Below are positions 15,637-25,100 of a DNA stretch of 32,004 nt, piece by piece. The translations under genes were made by a program, and so were the position numbers. Each line of letters begins with the position of its first letter. Position 1 is the first letter of the stretch. Below the pieces are notes generated by a model. The model was not told the origin of the DNA and made no database searches. It saw only the letters and a list, made by a program, of their open reading frames with translations. Source of the DNA: CAZDCZ01 sp964504155 (GTDB lineage: Bacteria; Bacteroidota; Bacteroidia; Bacteroidales; UBA12077); the NCBI GenBank assembly GCA_964504155.1, contig CAZDCZ010000033.1, positions 1-32,004 of the forward strand, in the 5' to 3' direction.

Positions 15637-16287
15637 ATGGTTAACATATTAAGCAACAACAACTCTGTTTTAAATAAATTTATTGCCGAATTAAGAGACA
15701 AAGATATTCAAAAAGACAGTTTGCGTTTTCGTCGAAATATGGAAAGAATAGGCGAGATTTTTGCTTACGAAATTAGTAAAAAGCTATATCATACACCTCA
15801 TCAAATTAACACACCCTTAGGACTATCTACAACAAATCTTTGCGACGAAACAATTGTAAATGCAACAATTTTACGTGCAGGCTTACCCTTACATCAAGGT
15901 ATTTTAAATTACTTCGATAAAGCCGAAAATGCATTTATCTCGGCTCATAGGGAATATACAGGAAACGACTCATTTGAAATTAAATTCGGGCATATCTCCG
16001 GACCATCAATAGATAACAAAACACTAATACTTTCCGACCCCATGTTAGCATCTGGAGCCTCGATGCTTATTTCGTACAATTCTCTTCTCGAAAGAGGAAC
16101 ACCTAACCATACTCATATTGCCGCTATTATTGCAAGCAAAGAAGGGGTAGAATATTTAAAGAAAAATATCAATCCTGCACATGTTACTATCTGGATAGGT
16201 GCTGTTGACGATGAATTATCGTCGAAATCGTATATAATACCGGGACTTGGTGATGCCGGAGACTTAGCTTATGGAGAAAAATTGTAA
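15637..16287 (+). CDS. upp: Uracil phosphoribosyltransferase
   Basis: A 216-residue enzyme from the ATG at 15637 (MVNILSNNNSVLNKF). The frame extends 11 codons upstream to a TTG, but that start sits in the predicted promoter. The PRPP-binding loop is LSDPMLASGASM. LRFRRNMERIGEIFAYEI and the C-terminal IPGLGDAGDLAYG, the uracil-binding end, are family signatures. It converts uracil and PRPP to UMP in pyrimidine salvage. It appears monocistronic, with an unrelated gene cluster on each side. Confidence 0.94.
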   Translation: MVNILSNNNSVLNKFIAELRDKDIQKDSLRFRRNMERIGEIFAYEISKKLYHTPHQINTPLGLSTTNLCDETIVNATILRAGLPLHQGILNYFDKAENAFISAHREYTGNDSFEIKFGHISGPSIDNKTLILSDPMLASGASMLISYNSLLERGTPNHTHIAAIIASKEGVEYLKKNINPAHVTIWIGAVDDELSSKSYIIPGLGDAGDLAYGEKL

Positions 16288-16417
16288 TTCTAAAAATATT
16301 TTATATCATATATTTTCAATCTAATGTAAATCTAAAGCTCAAAATAAATATTATTTCATCACTAAAGATACACAAAGGATATCACAAAAATACCTAAAGA
16401 ACAACTACATACGTCGG

Positions 16418-16912
16418 TTACTTATTAATAAAATATATTTTTACATCCGATTTATCGCTACAATTTTGTAATAAATATTTAATTGTTTTATTTAATACCG
16501 GATGTATAAAATCTTCATCAATATCAGACAAAGGCAAAAGAGTAAATCTGCGATTAGGAATTTCTATATGTGGGATTTTTAAATCGGGTTTATCAACTAT
16601 CATATCATCAATAAAAAGAATATCAATATCCATAGGACGAGCAGAATAGCCTGTTTTATTTCTTTTTCTCCCCATTTTATTCTCTATTATATGAATTCTG
16701 TTAAGAATTTCGTAAGGCAATAAATATGTTGATACCACAACAACCTGATTTAAAAAATTCTGATTGTGCTCGAATCCCCATGGCTTAGATTCGTAAATTG
16801 CCGATTCTTTGCTTATTTTACCAATATCCGAAATTATACTATTCTTAGCAATAGTAATATTTTCAAACTTATCGCCAATATTTCCACCAATTAATAATAC
16901 TACATTCGACAT
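16418..16912 (-). CDS. folK: 2-amino-4-hydroxy-6-hydroxymethyldihydropteridine pyrophosphokinase
   Basis: A 164-residue HPPK of the usual length. It begins SNVVLLIGGNIGDKFENI, the family's LGSN-like opening, has ESKPWGFEHNQNFLNQVV in the pterin-binding region, and the catalytic/metal motif ARPMDIDILFID (about 92-103), ending with PHIEIPNRRFTLLPL. It transfers pyrophosphate from ATP to 6-hydroxymethyl-dihydropterin in folate synthesis. It stands alone here, without folB or folP, and is divergent from sppA across a 143-nt AT-rich gap. Confidence 0.95.
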   Translation of the reverse strand: MSNVVLLIGGNIGDKFENITIAKNSIISDIGKISKESAIYESKPWGFEHNQNFLNQVVVVSTYLLPYEILNRIHIIENKMGRKRNKTGYSARPMDIDILFIDDMIVDKPDLKIPHIEIPNRRFTLLPLSDIDEDFIHPVLNKTIKYLLQNCSDKSDVKIYFINK

Positions 16913-17055
16913 ATTGATTTTTCTTATATAAATTTCAAATTACACTAATATTAATGTCAATAAAAATTTTGCTAAAACTAAAATATTAGCTTATTTTTAT
17001 TTTTTCAACGAAAATACTAATTAGGTTTAATTATTTACTTAAAAAACGATACAAA

Positions 17056-18825
17056 ATGAAAGGATTTTTCAAATACTTATTAGCATCAACTCTTGGGGTT
17101 ATTATCGCAGGAATAATTTTATTAATGCTATTTTTTGGCGTAATTGGAACAATGGTTGCATCTCAGGATAAGACTGTTAAAGTAAAACAAAACACTGTTC
17201 TTTATATAAAATTGAATAAACCAATTACCGATAGAAGTTCAAACAATCCTATGAAGAATTTCAATTTCACATCGTTCAAACCAACAAACGGACTAGGTTT
17301 AGATGCAATTCTAAAAAGCATAGAAAAAGCTAAAGACGATAATAATATTACCGGGATATATCTCGATCTTACTACAATACCAACAGGAATGGCCAGCTTA
17401 GAAGAAATAAGAAATGCCTTATTGGATTTTAAAGAATCGGGAAAATTTATTCTTTGTTATGCCGATTATTACAATCACAAAACTTATTATTTAGCAACAG
17501 TAGCCGACAGTATTTTTCTTAATCCCGAAGGAACCGTTAATTTCGTGGGATTAAGTTCGCAAATTATGTTTTACAAAGATGCCCTTGAGAAACTTGGCGT
17601 TAAACCACAAATAATACGTCACGGGAAATTCAAAAGTGCTGTTGAGCCATTTATGTTAGACAAAATGAGCAATGCAAATCGCAAGCAAATTGAAACATAT
17701 ATGGGTTCTATTTGGGACAATATAGTAAAAGGCATCTCGCAAGAGAGGAAAATAAATATTGACTTATTAAACAAATATGCCGATGAACTAACAATAAGAA
17801 ATGCCAAGGCTGCTTTAGAAACAAAATTTGTTGATGGACTAAAATATAAAGACGAAATATTTGCCGAACTAAGAAACAAAACACACAGAGAAGCAAACGA
17901 AGATATCGAATCTATTAGCTTAGCTAAATATATCAAAGTTCCCAAAAAGCAAAAAACAAACACATTTGCCAAAGATAAAATTGCTGTAATATATGCTATG
18001 GGTAGTGTAGTAATGGGCGAAGGCGAAGAAGGAAATATTGGCTCAGACAGAATATCGACAGCTATTCGTAAAGCACGAAAAGACTCAAGCATAAAAGCTA
18101 TTGTTTTTAGAGTAAATTCGGGCGGAGGAAGTGCCTTAGCTTCAGAAGTAATTTGGAGAGAAGTAAAACTTGCACAAGAAGTAAAACCTGTAATTGCATC
18201 ACTTGGCGACGTAGCAGCTTCGGGAGGTTATTATATTGTTTCTCCGGCAGATAAAATTATTGCCAGTCCGAATACTATTACAGGTTCAATAGGTGTTTTC
18301 GGAATGCTTATGAATAGCAAATCGCTTTTTAACGATAAACTTGGAATTAATATCGAGGTTGTTAAAACAAATAAACACTCCGACATAGGTTCTATGTTCA
18401 GAAAGCTAACTACCGAAGAAAAAGCATCGATACAATACGGAGTAGAAGATATATACAAAACATTTATTACTCATGTTGCCGAAGGTAGAAATATGACAAA
18501 AGAAGCTGTTGACAGCATTGGACAAGGGCGAGTTTGGAGCGGTGCAAACGCAATTAAAATTGGTTTAATCGACGAATTTGGCGGACTACAAAAAGCAATT
18601 GAAATTGCAGCAGAAACAGCACATTTAGATAATTACAGAACAGTTTCGTTACCTGAATTAAAAGATCCTTTTCAACAAATTATAGAAAAGTTTCAAGGAA
18701 ATATAGAAGCTTCTATAATTCAAAAAAATCTCGGAAAAGAATATATTTACTACAAAGAGCTTCAAGAAATTAAAAACATGAAAGGAATACAAGCAAAAAT
18801 TCCTTATAGAATAGATATTTATTAG
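17056..18825 (+). CDS. sppA: Signal peptide peptidase SppA, 67K type
   Basis: A 589-residue tandem-domain SppA. One N-terminal membrane helix (about 10-34) anchors it to the inner membrane. The first, degenerate domain supplies the general base Lys193 in HGKFKSAVEPF. The second domain carries the nucleophile Ser359 in VNSGGGSALASEVIW, matching the E. coli Lys209/Ser409 arrangement. AASGGYYIVSPADKI and TGSIGVFGM are further S49-family motifs. It degrades signal peptides left in the membrane after secretion. Both catalytic residues are present. A strong terminator follows. Confidence 0.95.
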   Translation: MKGFFKYLLASTLGVIIAGIILLMLFFGVIGTMVASQDKTVKVKQNTVLYIKLNKPITDRSSNNPMKNFNFTSFKPTNGLGLDAILKSIEKAKDDNNITGIYLDLTTIPTGMASLEEIRNALLDFKESGKFILCYADYYNHKTYYLATVADSIFLNPEGTVNFVGLSSQIMFYKDALEKLGVKPQIIRHGKFKSAVEPFMLDKMSNANRKQIETYMGSIWDNIVKGISQERKINIDLLNKYADELTIRNAKAALETKFVDGLKYKDEIFAELRNKTHREANEDIESISLAKYIKVPKKQKTNTFAKDKIAVIYAMGSVVMGEGEEGNIGSDRISTAIRKARKDSSIKAIVFRVNSGGGSALASEVIWREVKLAQEVKPVIASLGDVAASGGYYIVSPADKIIASPNTITGSIGVFGMLMNSKSLFNDKLGINIEVVKTNKHSDIGSMFRKLTTEEKASIQYGVEDIYKTFITHVAEGRNMTKEAVDSIGQGRVWSGANAIKIGLIDEFGGLQKAIEIAAETAHLDNYRTVSLPELKDPFQQIIEKFQGNIEASIIQKNLGKEYIYYKELQEIKNMKGIQAKIPYRIDIY

Positions 18826-18845
18826 TTTTTACTATAAATTATTAC

Positions 18846-18880
18846 AACCGGAGAGTTAAAAATTCTCCGGTTATTTTTTT
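18846..18880 (+). terminator. Rho-independent terminator of sppA
   Basis: AACCGGAGA (18846-18854) pairs with TCTCCGGTT (18864-18872) around a 9-nt loop and is followed by ATTTTTTT. It begins 20 nt past the sppA stop. Confidence 0.88.
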
Positions 18881-18929
18881 CTGTATTATTTTGTATATTT
18901 AGGTATCTAATTATCATTAAATTATTTAT

Positions 18930-18937
18930 TATTTTTG
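18930..18937 (+). promoter_or_regulatory. Predicted -7 promoter element for lpxK
   Basis: TATTTTTG (TAnnTTTG) lies 55 nt before the lpxK ATG and downstream of the sppA terminator, a sensible place for the start of the lpxK-PNP unit. Confidence 0.45.
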
Positions 18938-18992
18938 TGATATTGAATTTACAGAATAATAACACAGAACCAATATATCAACAAAAGCCTTT

Positions 18993-20123
18993 ATGTTAAA
19001 AACAACAAGATTAATTCTGAGTCCTCTTTTATTTATATTTAGCTTGATATATGGAATAATTATTTACATTAGAAATTTTCTGTTTGATAAGAATATTTTA
19101 AAATCGAAAGAATTTAGTCTTCCAATTATCTCGGTAGGAAATATAGCTGTAGGTGGAACCGGGAAAACCCCACATATAGAATATTTGATTAACTTACTTA
19201 AAGACGAATTTAACATTGCAACTCTCAGCAGAGGATATAAACGTAAAACCAAAGGTTACTTACTTGCCAACAACAACTCAACAACCCAAGACATTGGAGA
19301 CGAACCACGTCAAATAAAACAAAAATATAAAAATCAAATTGAAGTAATTGTTGATGAAAATCGCATTAGAGGAATAAAAAAAATTTTAATTGACAAACCA
19401 AAAATCAATGCAATTTTATTAGACGATGCATTTCAACATCGAAAAGTTAAACCAAATATTTCTATTTTATTAATAGATTATTCGCACCCATTAAAGAAAG
19501 ATTTTTTATTACCACTTGGTAATCTTCGCGAACATTCTTCAGAGAAATGCAGAGCCGATATAATTATTATTACAAAATGCCCAAAAAATATAGAACCAAT
19601 AAAAAAACGAATTATATATAAAGAAATCAAACCATTTCCTTATCAAAAACTATTTTTTACGAGCTTTACTTATGAAGATTTCACTCCTGTTTTTCAGGAT
19701 ATAGAAAAAAATATTGTTTCTAAAAAAAATCAGAATAACAATAAACTATCAATACTATTAGTTACAGGAATTGCAAATCCTAAACCACTAATAAATCATG
19801 TTAAAGAAAATATTTCATCAGATATTACTATATTAAAATTTCCCGATCATCATAACTTTAATTTTAAGGATATTGAAAAGATAGAAAAAACCTATAATAA
19901 AATAGTTTCTAAAAATAAAATAATACTTACTACAGAAAAAGATGCAATGCGCTTACAAAATTTTAGTAATATTGCAGAACTCTTAAAACAGAATTTCTAT
20001 TACCTTCCTATAAAGGTAATTTTTATAGATAAAAAGAATCATGATTTTAATAATCAAATAATTGACTATGTTAGAAAAAATAAAAAAAACGGCATCGTTT
20101 ATTCAGGAAAAGACCAATTTTAA
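18993..20123 (+). CDS. lpxK: Tetraacyldisaccharide 4'-kinase
   Basis: A 376-residue LpxK, somewhat longer than E. coli (328). A hydrophobic N-terminal segment (about 7-26) anchors it to the membrane. The Walker A motif is GGTGKT at 54-59 within SVGNIAVGGTGKTPHIE. LDDAFQHRKVKPNISILLID is the family's DDGFQH-type Walker B region, and LPLGNLRE and FPDHHNF follow as expected. It phosphorylates the 4'-position of the lipid A disaccharide, so the organism makes phosphorylated lipid A precursors. Its last 56 nt overlap the next gene, implying translational coupling. Confidence 0.95.
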   Translation: MLKTTRLILSPLLFIFSLIYGIIIYIRNFLFDKNILKSKEFSLPIISVGNIAVGGTGKTPHIEYLINLLKDEFNIATLSRGYKRKTKGYLLANNNSTTQDIGDEPRQIKQKYKNQIEVIVDENRIRGIKKILIDKPKINAILLDDAFQHRKVKPNISILLIDYSHPLKKDFLLPLGNLREHSSEKCRADIIIITKCPKNIEPIKKRIIYKEIKPFPYQKLFFTSFTYEDFTPVFQDIEKNIVSKKNQNNNKLSILLVTGIANPKPLINHVKENISSDITILKFPDHHNFNFKDIEKIEKTYNKIVSKNKIILTTEKDAMRLQNFSNIAELLKQNFYYLPIKVIFIDKKNHDFNNQIIDYVRKNKKNGIVYSGKDQF

Positions 20124-20877
20124 GCCCGAAATAGGAATAATTTTAGGGACAGGATTAGGAGGATTAGTAAAAGACATAAAAATAAAACATACTCTTGATT
20201 ATAAAGACATACCCAATTTCCCGATATCGACAGTAGAAGGACATTCAGGAAAACTTATTTTTGGAGTTTTAGGTGGTAAGAATATCGTTGCTATGCAAGG
20301 ACGTTTTCATTACTACGAAGGATATAACATGCAAGAAGTAACTTTCCCTGTTCGTATTTTTAAAATGTTAGGAATTAATTATTTATTAGTATCGAATGCT
20401 AGTGGTGGAGTGAATCCTAATTATGAAATTGGCGATTTAATGATACTTAACGATCATATTAACCTTATTCCAAATCCATTAATTGGCAAGAATATCGACG
20501 AACTTGGTCCACGATTCCCCGATATGAGCAATACCTACGATAGAGAATTAATTAATACAGCTCAGGTAATAGCCCGAAAAAACAATATTAAAACGCAAGT
20601 TGGTTGTTATATTGGAACAACCGGACCAACATTAGAAACACCAAAAGAATATGAGTATTTTCGTATTTTGGGTGGCGATGCTGTTGGAATGTCAACAGTT
20701 CCTGAGATAATTATTGCTCGTCATATGAATATCCCATGCTTTGCTATTTCAATTATTACCGACTTAGGGGTTCCCGGGAAAATTGTTAAAGTAACACACG
20801 AAGATGTACAAAGCGTTGCAGAAAATGCTGAACCAAAAATGACTCTTATAATGGAACAGCTTATTGCTTCATTATAA
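20068..20877 (+). CDS. punA: Purine nucleoside phosphorylase, trimeric class
   Basis: A 269-residue protein from the ATG at 20068 (an in-frame TTG lies two codons upstream). GIILGTGLGGLV, MQGRFHYYEGYNMQEVTFPVR, SNASGGVNPNYEIGDLM and GDAVGMSTVPEIIIARHMN are hallmarks of the trimeric PNP family. Glu190 (GPTLETP) corresponds to human Glu201. The position of human Asn243 is Asp232 here (SIITDLG), which may alter base preference. It phosphorolyses purine ribonucleosides to base and ribose-1-phosphate. The start lies 56 nt inside lpxK. Confidence 0.92.
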   Translation: MLEKIKKTASFIQEKTNFKPEIGIILGTGLGGLVKDIKIKHTLDYKDIPNFPISTVEGHSGKLIFGVLGGKNIVAMQGRFHYYEGYNMQEVTFPVRIFKMLGINYLLVSNASGGVNPNYEIGDLMILNDHINLIPNPLIGKNIDELGPRFPDMSNTYDRELINTAQVIARKNNIKTQVGCYIGTTGPTLETPKEYEYFRILGGDAVGMSTVPEIIIARHMNIPCFAISIITDLGVPGKIVKVTHEDVQSVAENAEPKMTLIMEQLIASL

Positions 20878-20903
20878 AAAATATATGAAATAATTAATAT
20901 TAG

Positions 20904-20930
20904 TGCAGGTAATAATATCAATTACCTGCA
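20904..20930. other. Perfect hairpin between PNP and MFS genes
   Basis: TGCAGGTAAT (20904-20913) and ATTACCTGCA (20921-20930) form a 10-bp perfect stem with a 7-nt loop, ending 18 nt before the MFS ATG. There is no proper T-tract, so it could be a weak terminator, an attenuator or an operator. Confidence 0.5.
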
Positions 20931-20948
20931 TTGATATTTACAAATATT

Positions 20949-22121
20949 ATGCATACTACTAAACATCATACTAAGAACGGTTTCCAATTATCAAATGTGA
21001 TAACTATTTCTTTAGCCCATTTTATTCACGATGTTTATTCGTCTTTCCTTGCTCCTATTTTACCATTATTAATAGAAAAGCTAAAATTAAATTATACTCT
21101 AGCAGGTCTTCTTCCTGTTATTCAACGATTACCATATCTTTTTAATCCATTAATAGGCTTATTAGCAAATCATATTAAAATAAGATACCTTGTAATTATT
21201 GCGCCTGCAATTACTACAATTTGCATGAGTTTATTAGGTAGCACATCGCATTTTGCTGTCTTAGCCATTTTACTATTTATTATGGGAATTAGTGGAGCTA
21301 TGTTTCATGTACCAACCCCGGTATTAATAAAAAAAGTCTCGGGAAATCGTGTTGGTAAAGGAATGAGTTTTTATATGTTTGGTGGCGAAGCTGCGCGCAC
21401 AATCGGACCTCTAGTAATTCTGGGAGCTGTTTCGGTATGGGGCTTAGAAGGAACATATAAACTTATCCCATTTGGGCTAATAGCCTCACTGGTATTATAT
21501 TTTAAATTTCGAAATATTCCAATATCAGAAAATTTCGAGAAACACAAAAAGATAGATACAAAAAAAACCTTACAACAAAATTTAGAATTCTTTATACTAA
21601 TAACGGGAATAGTATTTTTTACAGGTTTTATTAAATCTGCTATCGTAAATTTCTTACCAACTTATTTAAAAGTAAAAGGAGAAAGTCTATGGTTTGGAGG
21701 AATATCATTATCGGCATTCGAAATTGCCGGAGCCATTGGAGTTTTTCTTGCCGGAACTTACTCCGATAAGATAGGTCGTATAAAACTACTTAGCATTATA
21801 AGTACCATATCTCCTATTATAGCAATATTATTTGTCTTTGCTAACGGATATTTTGTATTTCCTTTATTAATACTTTTAGGATTTTTGATGTTATCGTACA
21901 CACCAATAATACTAGCAATGTTAATGGATATTAAAACTGATCAACATACTTTTCTTAATGGTATTTATATGACAATATCATTTATCTCAGGCTCAATAAC
22001 ATCGTTAATTATCGGAATATTAAGCGATTGGATAGGGATAATAGATACTTTTAAAATTTCTGCAATAGTTTCGATATTATCTATCCCATTTGTACTATTA
22101 ATTGCTAAGAAAAAATACTAG
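20949..22121 (+). CDS. MFS transporter, fosmidomycin-resistance (Fsr)-like
   Basis: A 390-residue carrier from the ATG at 20949; a TTG six codons upstream abuts the hairpin and is less likely. About 12 membrane helices are visible with a cytoplasmic loop near the middle (IPISENFEKHKKIDTKK). The opening ISLAHFIHDVYSSFLAPILP resembles the Fsr subgroup, and AGTYSDKIGRIKLL is the MFS loop motif of the second half. The substrate is unknown; Fsr homologues are efflux carriers, but resistance should not be assumed. The stop codon overlaps the stop of the opposite-strand gene by four bases. Confidence 0.85.
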   Translation: MHTTKHHTKNGFQLSNVITISLAHFIHDVYSSFLAPILPLLIEKLKLNYTLAGLLPVIQRLPYLFNPLIGLLANHIKIRYLVIIAPAITTICMSLLGSTSHFAVLAILLFIMGISGAMFHVPTPVLIKKVSGNRVGKGMSFYMFGGEAARTIGPLVILGAVSVWGLEGTYKLIPFGLIASLVLYFKFRNIPISENFEKHKKIDTKKTLQQNLEFFILITGIVFFTGFIKSAIVNFLPTYLKVKGESLWFGGISLSAFEIAGAIGVFLAGTYSDKIGRIKLLSIISTISPIIAILFVFANGYFVFPLLILLGFLMLSYTPIILAMLMDIKTDQHTFLNGIYMTISFISGSITSLIIGILSDWIGIIDTFKISAIVSILSIPFVLLIAKKKY

Positions 22122-25100
22122 AGTTTTCCGGCAACAACACAAGTCTTCTTATATTTTTTTACATTTCCATCTAAATCGAACAGTTCAATATAAACCACAT
22201 ATATTCCTATTGCCGATTTCTGCTTTTCTTGATTTAATCCATCCCAAACAAAAGAACCTTCTGTAGCAAGCAACTCATTATTTTTTAAACGACGAATCAT
22301 TCGTCCTTTCGAATCGAAAATTTTTACATTAGCAACATATCCCGGTTTTTCGAACGAATAATTAATAATAAAATTATCTTGGTACCCATCGTTATCGGGC
22401 GAGAATACTTCCGACTCAATAGTTATTTCATCATTACTTTCGTTATTCTCGCTAAACTGAGAATTTTTATATGCAGGAGTTGCAAAACCAACACTTTCGG
22501 CTGCCGAATGCCAATTCGATTTATCGCTTGCATCTCGTGTAAGACTGATTCTCTCGAGCGACACTCCATCTTCTGTAATTAATAAAGCAAAATGCATATC
22601 GGAATTATACTCCATATAATCAATAATATTAAAAAACTTATCTAATATTATTACTTCGCCTTCATCATCGTTCATAGACGGCATATTATCTGATGTAACA
22701 ATATTCTCCGAATTCGATGTATAATATTGCAACATCACTGTTTCAGGGTCGCCGGTAACAACATAATATTCGTGAGGGAATACAAGATATCCTTCGCTTA
22801 AAACTATTCCCGACGAAGAAATATCTCCTGAATCGTCGTCGATGTTTGCCAGATTAATATCAGCTAAATCGATAGTTTTATCAGAATTGTTATAAATCTC
22901 AATAAAATCTACTCCCCCTGGAAGCGGATTAAATAATACTTCGTTAATAAGTAAATCGTGTTCTTCAGGCATCTCAGGAATTGCAAATCTAATTGACTCT
23001 CCAATTACCATAACATTACCCGCACAATCGGGAATATCGCCACTTATCTCTAAAGTGTAAATAGTATTTTTACTAAACCTCTCTGAGAATTCTAACTCTA
23101 CAAACATATTATTTGGAGAATCGATAATTACCTTATCGGGATTTCCTATATTCTCAACATTGTATGAAGTTATTATTGTTGCAAATGTACTATCAACAGG
23201 TTCTGAGAAAAACAATTTAACAGTACTATCATTTATCATAGTAGCTTTTATTAGTTCAGGAGCATATAAATCTGGATTCGCTGCAAAAACCGAATTTTGC
23301 ATTCCCGGAGTGCCACCTTTATTATCTTCAGAAGCTTTCCAATTGTCAATTCCTCCACAAGGATTCATTGGGTCGATTTGCTCGATAGACCAACCTCCAT
23401 CATCTTTATTTTCATCGGAATACCATTTATCGGTGTAATTAATATTTGAAATCACTTTTCCGAAATCTGTCTTTAAAGTTATTCGGCTTCCCGAATTCGA
23501 TAATGAAGGAAATCCTGAGAAAGCAAGCGTATTGCCATAAATATTTAACAAATTATATGAATCTTCGTCGCAAAGTATCAGATACTCGCCGGCAGAAAGC
23601 ACATAAGAAGGAATATCGGCATTCGACGAGCCAGCTTCTAAAATCCAATTACTAATACTTATATCGTAATTGCTTGTATTAAAAAGTTCTATATATTCCG
23701 TAGCCGGCAAATTAATTACAGGCTCCGGGTCAATCATAATCTCGTTAATAACAATATCGTATGCGTCTATTGGATGATAAACAAACTCAAGGTCTTTATT
23801 ATCCATTACATTATCACACAAATCGGCTAGATTACTTACAGATAATATATTTGTTGCATTTTCTACAAAATTATCGGCAAATAACAATTCAATATCATTT
23901 TCTATATTATTTATAATAATACTCTGAGGATTTCCAATTCCATTATCAACAAAATAATTTGTCTTAATCTGAGCAATGGTTTCATCAACAGGTTCCGACA
24001 AATGTATTTTTAATCGCGATGATGATACTGTTTCTAAAAAAGTAATGCTTGGCTTAGTATTATCGAAATTAATTGCATCGACAGAATTTATAGCACCGGG
24101 AGTTCCTCCAATACTACTTTCCGATGCTATCCAGTTATTTATTCCACTACAATTATTTTTTGGGTCGATTTTCTCGAGCGACCAACCACCATCGTGTTTT
24201 TCGGGATTTTGATACCATGTATCATTATAACTAACTTCCGAAATTACAATATCGTTAGTATCTAATAGTTGTATCAATGCACCGGAATTTGAAATTGTTG
24301 GAAACGAAGAAACACCAATCACATTACTAAAAGCAGAGAAATCGTCAACATCATTAATATCGCATAATATTATATATCCTAATGCATCTATACTATGTTC
24401 AGGAATTTTGCAATCCGACGAACCTGCTATAAAACTCCAGTCAGTAATATCTATTGCAAAAGATGTAGTATTAAAAAGTTCTATATATTCCGATTCGGGT
24501 AAAGCAACTTGTGGATAGGGATCGGCAAATATTTCATTAATAACAATATCGTATTTTTGTGGTATAAAATATAAGTATTGCTGAATACTAAGGTTCATAG
24601 AATCGCCATTTAAGTCGGCAACATTTTTAATTTCTATCTCGTAGTTCGTTTCGTTAACAAAATCTGTGTCGAATTTAAGCTTTACCTTATTCAGTTCTGT
24701 AATACTTGCCATTGAAGGATTTCCAATACTATTATTTACAGTATAATTAGAAATATCTTGAGCACTTACTGTATCTACAGCACGCAAAAACGAAATACTT
24801 AATTCGTTTAGGCTTAACACTTCTAACTTTACAATTTTCTGATATTCGTAAGTAAAATATAATGTTGTATCGCTAAGAATATTTCCTTCTAAATCTTCGA
24901 TATTCGATACATCTACACTATTCTGAATTCCATCGCTAAACGAATTATTAAATTCAAGAACTACCCTATCTCTGTTTGTAGGGTCAAAAATTACACTATC
25001 GGGATTTTCAATACCATTATCGACTAAATAATTACTTTTGCCAACAGCACTAGCAGAATCAACTCTTTCAGAGAATTTTACCAATAAACTTTTTGTTGAT

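Noticed and set aside
17619..18092. 157-residue open frame on the minus strand
   Set aside because: Entirely antisense to the catalytic half of sppA; composition is that of a shadow frame.
20062..20067. TTG start for PNP at 20062
   Set aside because: The ATG two codons later gives the normal family N-terminus; nothing supports TTG.
20931..20948. TTG start for the MFS gene at 20931
   Set aside because: It abuts the right arm of the hairpin at 20904-20930; the ATG at 20949 is preferred.
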